Below the pieces are notes generated by a model. The model was not told where the DNA came from. It saw nothing but the letters and a program-made list of their open reading frames with translations, and ran no database searches. Positions 58,448 to 64,000 of a stretch of 64,000 nucleotides of DNA are shown one piece after another. The position numbers and the translations under genes are program-made. This DNA comes from Janthinobacterium saanense (GTDB taxonomy: Bacteria > Pseudomonadota > Gammaproteobacteria > Burkholderiales > Burkholderiaceae_D): assembly GCF_014200675.1 (NCBI RefSeq), contig NZ_JACHCI010000021.1, positions 45,717-109,716 of the forward strand, written 5' to 3'. Each line of letters opens with the position of its first letter. The first letter of the stretch is position 1.

Positions 58448-60625
58448 TTAATTCCCGACACTGCCAGGCGCTGCATCGAAAGTGCGCAGGCCGGCGCAGA
58501 TCAGGTCTGCCGACAGGTCCAGCGCCCAGGCAGCCGCCACGGCTGCCAGTACGCTGTCGACATGGCCGGCGGTGGCCGGTTTCAGCAAGTCCAGGCACAG
58601 CAAGACGGTTTCGATGCCGCCTTCGGCCAGCACGATGTGGTGCTCGCGCACGAAGGCTGCGCGGCGGCCGGCTGCCAGGTGTTCCGTGATGGCGGGCAGG
58701 CTGCCGTTCTGGGCGTACAGGGTTACCGTGCCATCGCACAGGTCGGCCAGTTCCAGTACCTGGGCGTCGTTGGCGTTGAGCACGGCCACGCCGGTCGACA
58801 GCACTACGTCTACCTGGCTGCGCACCACCTTGTACAAGGCGTCGGCACCCTGCACGTCGAAATCCTTGACGCTATCGAGGCTGCCCATGTCGGTGACCAC
58901 GCCGACCTGGCAGCGGTCATAGGCCAGGCCTTCGGCCAGGATCATGCGCGGATTGCTTTCAAAGACGGCTGCCTGCACGCTGCGGTTGATCAGCAGGCGC
59001 TGGCCCGCATCCCAGTTCACGCAATCGCTGCTGGTGACGCGGCGCTGGTCGAGGAACATGCCTTCGCCGCAGACGGCGCCGGTGTGCTTGCCCGACAGGC
59101 TGAGCAGCTTGGCCAGCAGGCGCACGATCAGGCTGGCGCCTTGCGTGCCCGTGACGCCGACCAGTGGAATGCGGCCCGATTCGTCAGACGCAAACAGATG
59201 CTCGACGATGGCCGTGCCGACCGGGCGCGGTTTGCCCACGCCAGGCTTGATGTGGGCCAAGAGGCCGGGGCTGGCATTGACTTCGATGATGGCGCCGCGC
59301 TGTTCTTCGAGTGGACGCGTGATATCGGTGGTGACCAGGTCGATGCCGGCGATGTCCAGGCCGACCACGCGCGCGGCCAGCAGGGCGGCATGCACGACCG
59401 ATGGGTGTACCTCGTCAGTGACGTCGATGGCCACGTTGCCGTTCGGCTGTATCAGCACTTTCTGGCCAGCTTGCGGCACGGACAGGGCGGTCATGCCCTG
59501 GCGTTCCAGTTCCAGGATGACTTCGCCCGATTCATGCGGCTTGACCACGCCCAGCGGGAAGTCTTCGCCTTCGCCACGGCGCGGGTCGGTATTGATCTGC
59601 GTGTTGACCAGTGCCAGGATGGTCGAGACGCCATCGCCATCGACCCACAAGGATTCGCCCTTGGCCGCGGCGACCAGCTTGTTACCGACCACCAGCAAGC
59701 GGTGTTCGTCGCCCGTGATGAAGCTTTCCACCAGCACGGCCGAGCTGTCGCCCTTGCGCGCCGCCAGGTCGTAGGCGGCTTTTACGTCGCTTTCGGTCAT
59801 CAGGTTCAGCGAGACGCCACGGCCATGGTTGCCGTCGTATGGTTTCAGTACGACGGGCAGGCCGATGTCCTGTGCTTCTTCCCAGGCCGCTTCGGCGCTG
59901 CGCACCAGGCTGCCATCGGGCACGCGCACGCCGCACGATTTGAGCAGGGACTTGGTCAGGTCCTTGTCGCTGGCGATGCCTTCGGCAATCGCGCTGGTGC
60001 GGTCGGTTTCAGCCGTCCAGATGCGGCGCTGCGCGGCGCCATGGCCCAGTTGCACCAGGTTGCCGTCGTTCAGGCGCAGCGAAGGAAGGCGGCGCTCGGT
60101 GGCGGCATCGACGATGGAAGCCGTGCTCGGACCGAGGCAGCGCGAGTCCACCATGTCGCGCAGCGGCACCAGGGCCGCTTCCAGGTCGTAGGCTTCATCG
60201 TTGATGGCGGCCAGCAGCAGCGTGCGGGCAGTGTCGAGGGCAGCGCGGCCCACTTGCTCTTCGCGCGTGCGGAACGCCATCTTGTAGACACCGCGCTGGC
60301 TGGTCGAACGTGTCTGGCCAAAGCCCGTGCGCATGCCGGCCAGGTTTTGCAATTCCAGCACCACGTGTTCCAGCACATGGCCGGCCCAGGTGCCATCGCG
60401 CAGACGTTCTAGGAAGCCGCCCCGTTCACCCACGCCGCAGCGGTGCTCGATCAAGCCTGGCAGCCAGGCGATCAGCCGCTCGTACAAGCCGGGCAGGGTG
60501 TTGGAGGGAGAGTCTTCCAGTTCGCCGATATCGACCCAGGCTTCAATCACCGGGCGGTAGGTCCAGATGTTGGGGCCGCGCAAATGGGTAATGCGGAGAA
60601 AATCGATGTTCTTCTTCTTGATCAT
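58448..60625 (-). CDS. Cyanophycin synthetase CphA2, degenerate Mur-ligase domain
   Basis: The 725-residue paralogue keeps the N-terminal domain and ATP-grasp motifs (LPVVLKPYDGNHGRGVSLNL, AIIEVNASPGLLAHIKPG) but the Mur P-loop GTNGKTT of CphA1 is GTQGASL here (59132-59155), losing the Lys and Thr, and the C-terminus is about 130 residues shorter. Known CphA2 enzymes of nitrogen-fixing cyanobacteria use the beta-Asp-Arg dipeptide and need only the ATP-grasp site. The same may hold here, as an inference. It lies 84 bp upstream of cphA1 and is probably co-transcribed. Confidence 0.9.
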   Translation of the reverse strand: MIKKKNIDFLRITHLRGPNIWTYRPVIEAWVDIGELEDSPSNTLPGLYERLIAWLPGLIEHRCGVGERGGFLERLRDGTWAGHVLEHVVLELQNLAGMRTGFGQTRSTSQRGVYKMAFRTREEQVGRAALDTARTLLLAAINDEAYDLEAALVPLRDMVDSRCLGPSTASIVDAATERRLPSLRLNDGNLVQLGHGAAQRRIWTAETDRTSAIAEGIASDKDLTKSLLKSCGVRVPDGSLVRSAEAAWEEAQDIGLPVVLKPYDGNHGRGVSLNLMTESDVKAAYDLAARKGDSSAVLVESFITGDEHRLLVVGNKLVAAAKGESLWVDGDGVSTILALVNTQINTDPRRGEGEDFPLGVVKPHESGEVILELERQGMTALSVPQAGQKVLIQPNGNVAIDVTDEVHPSVVHAALLAARVVGLDIAGIDLVTTDITRPLEEQRGAIIEVNASPGLLAHIKPGVGKPRPVGTAIVEHLFASDESGRIPLVGVTGTQGASLIVRLLAKLLSLSGKHTGAVCGEGMFLDQRRVTSSDCVNWDAGQRLLINRSVQAAVFESNPRMILAEGLAYDRCQVGVVTDMGSLDSVKDFDVQGADALYKVVRSQVDVVLSTGVAVLNANDAQVLELADLCDGTVTLYAQNGSLPAITEHLAAGRRAAFVREHHIVLAEGGIETVLLCLDLLKPATAGHVDSVLAAVAAAWALDLSADLICAGLRTFDAAPGSVGN

Positions 60626-61090
60626 GTAAGTGGTTTCTTGATAACAAGCCAGGCGTCTGGGCGCCAGATACTTTATAGGGTGGCTTACAGAGACTTTTCA
60701 GGCTCGTGCTGTGTTCTTTATCCCGGGTATGCGCAGTGTGCCACTTTTGGCGGCCTTTTGTCGCGTTTGCTTATTGTATTCTGACTCCAGTTGCTATTTT
60801 TTATTGTCATCATTGTTATAAAGATAGTGTTTTTGCCAGAATAACCAGCATTTACGCAACAGCGAGCTGTTGTATACTTGCAAAAGCGCAGCGGTGTCTG
60901 ATTATTTCTTGCGTCTTTGCCTAGTCAAACTCTGATCGGCACGCATCCATTCGATACAATACAGGAACTGCCCTGGCATTCCGCCAGCCGCCACCGCGCA
61001 ATACAAGAATACAAACATTGATCGGGCGAAGCCCCATCCCCCAAAATCCCGCCCCTGAGGGCCAGGCCTTGAGCCGGAGTATGCTTTACG
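60626..61090. other. Divergent promoter region of the cyanophycin cluster
   Basis: This 465-bp gap has no gene I can support. Candidate -10 boxes are TATACT at 60873-60878 with upstream TG (plus strand) and TACAAT at 60955-60960 (plus strand); TATAAA on the minus strand at 60677-60672 could serve cphA2. All have weak -35 regions. Confidence 0.45.
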
Positions 61091-63373
61091 ATGACAACTG
61101 AACTGAGTGTTCCTGCAACAACCATTCCTGCCAACTCGTTACCGACAACATTGCCAGAAACGTGGCTGGCGGAAGTGGAAAAGAATCTTTCTCCAGGGGA
61201 GAACGTTTTAAGTAGCGTTGAGGTTGACCTCGATGCACGATTACGTTTCACAAAAGGCTTAATAGTTGTTACCGAGAAGCGTCTGTTAGCGCGCGCACCC
61301 GGCGAAAGCGCGTGGCAAAGCTGGTCTTACCGTCCCGGCCTGCGCCTGACGCATCATGACCACGCCGGTGTCGGCCACCTGGAATTGCTCGATGACCACG
61401 GCCGCCTGGCGTCGTGGCGCTTTACTTTGGGGCAGAACCTGCATGCGATCCGCGTGCTGGAGCAATTCGTCGAACGCCTCGACAGCCATTTGACGGGGCA
61501 GCCGGTGGTGGAAGCCGAACAGGAAGTGTGCCCCAGCTGCAAGGCGCCTCTGGAGCCGGACCAGGAAGAATGCCCGATCTGCGCCAAGGTGCTGCACACG
61601 CCGCCATCTACCTGGACCCTGCTGCGCCTGTGGCGCTTTGCCCATCCCTATCGTGGCCAGCTGGCGCTGGGCTTCTTCCTGATGCTGCTCAGTACTGGCG
61701 CCCACATGATCCCGCCGTATCTGACGGCGCCGCTGATGGACAATGTGCTGATTCCGTATCAAAACGGCAAGCATATCGATCCTTGGCTGGTGGTCTACTA
61801 TATGTGCGGCCTGCTGGGTTCAGCCCTGCTGGCCTGGCTGCTGGGCTGGTGGAAAACCTATATCCTGGCGATCGTCTCCGAACGCATGGGCGCCGACCTG
61901 CGTTCGGCCACCTATGAACACCTGATGAAGCTGTCGCTGGAATTCTTTGGCGGCAAGCGCACGGGCGACCTGATGTCGCGTATCGGCAGCGGCAGTGACC
62001 GCATCTGCGTCTTCCTGTCGCTGCATTTGCTCGATTTCGCTTCCGACGTGCTGATGATCATCATGACCGGCGCCATTTTGTGGTCGATGAACCCGTGGCT
62101 GGCCGTGATGACACTGGCGCCGCTGCCTTTCATCGCCTGGATGATCCATCTGGTGCGCGACCGTTTGCGCACCGGCTTTGAAAAGATCGACCGCGTGTGG
62201 AGCGAAGTGACCAACGTGCTGGCCGATACCATTCCCGGCATCCGCGTAGTCAAAGCGTTTGCCCAGGAAAAGCGCGAAGCTGCCCGCTTCCGCGAAGCCA
62301 ACGCGCACAACCTGGCCGTCAACGACAAGCTCAATAAAGTCTGGTCGCTGTTCTCTCCGACCGTATCGTTCCTGACCGAGATGGGCTTGTTGGTGATCTG
62401 GTGCTTCGGCATCTGGCAATTGTCGCGCGGCGAAATCACCGTCGGCGTGCTGACCGCCTTCATCGCCTACAGCACGCGCTTCTATGGCCGTCTCGATTCC
62501 ATGAGCCGCATCGTTTCCGTGACGCAAAAATCGGCCTCGGCTGCCAAGCGCATCTTCGACATTCTCGACCACGTGTCGAGCGTGCCGGAACCGGCCAACC
62601 CGGTCAAGCTGGACAAGATCGAAGGCCGGATCGACTTGCGCGAAGTCGGTTTCCGTTATGGCAACCGCGCCGTCAACCGTGGCATCACGCTCAACATCAA
62701 GGCCGGTGAAATGATCGGCCTGGTGGGCCACAGCGGTTCGGGCAAGAGCACGCTGGTCAACCTGATCTGCCGCTTCTATGACGCTTCGGAAGGCGCGATC
62801 CTGCTTGACGGCGTCGATATCCGCTCGTTCGCCGTGGCCGACTACCGCCGCAATATCGGCCTGGTGCTGCAAGAGCCCTTCCTGTTCTTCGGCACCATCG
62901 CTGAAAATATCGCCTACGGTAAACCACACGCCACGCGCCAGGAAATCATCGCCGCCGCGCGCGCCGCGCACGCCCACGAATTCATCCTGCGCCTGCCGCA
63001 AGGCTACGATTCCATGGTCGGTGAACGGGGACAGGGCTTGTCTGGCGGCGAACGCCAGCGCATCTCGATTGCCCGCGCGCTGTTGATCGATCCGCGCATC
63101 CTGATCATGGATGAAGCCACGTCGTCGGTGGACTCGGAAACCGAAAAAGAGATCCAGAAGGCGCTGGACAACCTGGTGCAGGGCCGCACGACGATTGCCA
63201 TCGCGCACAGGTTGTCGACCCTGCACCGGGCCGACCGCCTGGTGGTGCTGGACCGTGGCCAGGTAGTGGAAGTGGGTAGCCACGATGAATTGATGGCGAA
63301 AGAGGGCGCCTATTTCCGCCTCTATGAAGCGCAGGCGCGCAACGCCGAACTCGCACTGGAAGACAAGGAATAA
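61091..63373 (+). CDS. Cyanophycin-associated ABC transporter with zinc ribbon
   Basis: The 760-residue half-transporter has an N-terminal extension (about residues 1-180) ending in a zinc ribbon, Cys147-x-x-Cys150 and Cys161-x-x-Cys164. Six membrane segments follow (about 195-480), then the nucleotide-binding domain with GHSGSGKSTLV, the signature LSGGERQRISIA and Walker B ILIMDEATSSVD. The pairing with a DUF1854 gene and cphA is typical of cyanophycin loci. The transported substrate is unknown; a link to peptide or amino acid storage is inferred from context. Confidence 0.9.
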   Translation: MTTELSVPATTIPANSLPTTLPETWLAEVEKNLSPGENVLSSVEVDLDARLRFTKGLIVVTEKRLLARAPGESAWQSWSYRPGLRLTHHDHAGVGHLELLDDHGRLASWRFTLGQNLHAIRVLEQFVERLDSHLTGQPVVEAEQEVCPSCKAPLEPDQEECPICAKVLHTPPSTWTLLRLWRFAHPYRGQLALGFFLMLLSTGAHMIPPYLTAPLMDNVLIPYQNGKHIDPWLVVYYMCGLLGSALLAWLLGWWKTYILAIVSERMGADLRSATYEHLMKLSLEFFGGKRTGDLMSRIGSGSDRICVFLSLHLLDFASDVLMIIMTGAILWSMNPWLAVMTLAPLPFIAWMIHLVRDRLRTGFEKIDRVWSEVTNVLADTIPGIRVVKAFAQEKREAARFREANAHNLAVNDKLNKVWSLFSPTVSFLTEMGLLVIWCFGIWQLSRGEITVGVLTAFIAYSTRFYGRLDSMSRIVSVTQKSASAAKRIFDILDHVSSVPEPANPVKLDKIEGRIDLREVGFRYGNRAVNRGITLNIKAGEMIGLVGHSGSGKSTLVNLICRFYDASEGAILLDGVDIRSFAVADYRRNIGLVLQEPFLFFGTIAENIAYGKPHATRQEIIAAARAAHAHEFILRLPQGYDSMVGERGQGLSGGERQRISIARALLIDPRILIMDEATSSVDSETEKEIQKALDNLVQGRTTIAIAHRLSTLHRADRLVVLDRGQVVEVGSHDELMAKEGAYFRLYEAQARNAELALEDKE

Positions 63374-63375
63374 GC

Positions 63376-63846
63376 ATGGCCAGCACCACATTTACATTGA
63401 CGCGTGACAATTTCGGCAAGCTGGTGATGACGGCCGAAGACGGCCAGGTCTACCACGGAGTGGCGCCCGTGCGCGCCTTCCCTATCCAGTCGCCCGATGA
63501 AGGCATTTCGCTGGTCCAGGGCGACGGCAAGGAAGTGGCGTGGATCGATCACGTCGACACTTTGCCGGAACCTGCCCGCACGCTGGTGAAGGAAGAACTG
63601 GAAGGGCGCGAATTCATGCCCGAGATTTCACGCGTGGTCAGCGTCAGCAGCTACGCCACGCCCTGCACCTGGCAGGTGGAAACGGACCGTGGTCCGACCC
63701 AGTTCGTGCTGAAAGGCGAGGAAGACATCCGCCGCATCGGCGCCACCTCGCTGTTGATCGCCGATAACCACGGCATCCACTTTTTGATACGCGACATGTT
63801 CGAGATCGACAAGAACACCCGCAAGATCCTCGACCGCTTCCTGTAG
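63376..63846 (+). CDS. DUF1854 family protein of the cyanophycin cluster
   Basis: The 156-residue cytoplasmic protein fits the DUF1854 companion of cyanophycin-associated ABC transporters: TLTRDNFGKLVMTAEDGQVY, VAPVRAFPIQSPDEGISLV, REFMPEISRVVSVSSYATPC and NHGIHFLIRDMFEIDKNTRK. Its role is not known. It starts 2 nt after the transporter's stop, so the two are translated together, and it ends the plus-strand unit at a strong terminator. Confidence 0.88.
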   Translation: MASTTFTLTRDNFGKLVMTAEDGQVYHGVAPVRAFPIQSPDEGISLVQGDGKEVAWIDHVDTLPEPARTLVKEELEGREFMPEISRVVSVSSYATPCTWQVETDRGPTQFVLKGEEDIRRIGATSLLIADNHGIHFLIRDMFEIDKNTRKILDRFL

Positions 63847-63878
63847 GCATTACGATTTTCGCCCTGCCTGGATATTGA

Positions 63879-63912
63879 TGCCGCTCAGTTCAGACTGAGC
63901 GGCATTTTTTTT
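63879..63912 (+). terminator. Rho-independent terminator of the cyanophycin transporter unit
   Basis: TGCCGCTCAGT and ACTGAGCGGCA form a perfect 11-bp stem with a TCAG loop, followed by eight T. It lies 33 bp past the DUF1854 stop. Confidence 0.93.
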
Positions 63913-63913
63913 G

Positions 63914-64000
63914 GTGCGCCCAGCATGGGCGCACTCCTGCGGGTGCAAGTCCCGCCGCGAGCTGACCACAGTGAGCGAAGTGAAGCGCAACTGCGGGAGG
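63914..64000 (+). mobile_element. 5' end of a putative group II intron, cut by the window edge
   Basis: Immediately after the terminator T-tract comes GTGCG, the group II intron 5' consensus GUGYG. GTGCGCCC and GGGCGCAC form a first hairpin, then CTGCGGGTGCAAGTCCCGC, the G-G-G-TGCAAG-TCCC pattern of domain I, and the region continues to the edge. Position right after a terminator fits bacterial class C introns; the subgroup is not settled. The reverse transcriptase gene would be outside the window. Confidence 0.7.

Noticed and set aside
56657..60412. Two long plus-strand frames opposite cphA1 and cphA2
   Set aside because: Mirror frames of conserved genes, with His/Gln/Arg-rich composition and no recognisable domain.
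60706..60924. 72-codon Cys-rich plus-strand frame in the cyanophycin promoter gap
   Set aside because: No ribosome site and an odd composition (many Cys and aromatic residues); the promoter elements explain this region better.
61820..63391. 523-codon minus-strand frame opposite the ABC transporter
   Set aside because: Antisense to a gene with clear Walker and signature motifs.

Overview
The window reads as chromosomal DNA of a betaproteobacterium, most likely an Oxalobacteraceae member close to Janthinobacterium, Massilia or Duganella. This is inferred from gene content only: high-GC coding sequence, a pyrG-eno-ftsB core, BamC, an Fe-S-independent housekeeping set typical of the class, and a cyanophycin locus with a paired cphA and its companion ABC transporter and DUF1854 gene. 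I saw no rRNA, tRNA or CRISPR array.

Layout. 0-6 kb: GNAT acetyltransferase, a Fur-box-preceded ChaN-type haem/iron protein, a PRC-barrel protein, then pyrG, eno and ftsB. 6-11.4 kb (mostly minus strand): two tiny genes including a 30-residue membrane peptide, a TonB-dependent receptor translationally coupled to a glycerophosphodiester phosphodiesterase, and hslO. 11.6-18.8 kb (plus strand): alpha/beta hydrolase, PHP exonuclease, htpX, YciO/Sua5-like protein, M50 protease, methyltransferase, dapA, bamC. 18.9-25.3 kb: Ala-rich lipoprotein with a long structured leader, uL16 hydroxylase, slyD, a degenerate metallophosphoesterase coupled to mutS. 25.4-31 kb: Fic protein with its own palindromic promoter, then a FecI-FecR-TonB receptor iron-signalling cassette with a good Fur box. 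31-33.1 kb: catalase-like/cytochrome b561 pair divergent from a CzcE-like protein across a pair of PhoB-type 11-bp repeat arrays. 33.1-38.6 kb: redox accessory genes (SDRs, LysR, AraC, GlcG-like, SodC). 38.7-42.9 kb: Tat lipoprotein glycoside hydrolase, unknown gene and a Ser/Thr kinase with TPRs.

43.1-54 kb is the main accessory region: a type VI secretion island, tssF-tssG-vgrG-Tle3-type lipase-two tandem Tla3-type lipoproteins-PAAR. It looks like a baseplate/tip/effector cassette detached from the rest of a T6SS, with a kinase next door that could control it. 54-64 kb: class III aminotransferase, then the cyanophycin cluster (cphA1, cphA2 with a lost Mur-ligase P-loop, zinc-ribbon ABC transporter, DUF1854 protein). 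The window ends just after a strong terminator, where the 5' end of what appears to be a group II intron begins and runs off the right edge.

Best leads: the divergent phased repeat arrays at 32565-32695, the duplicated and partly homogenised Tla3 genes in the T6SS lipase island, the leaderless operator-promoter of the Fic gene, the pseudoenzyme phosphoesterase behind mutS, and the terminator-associated group II intron.
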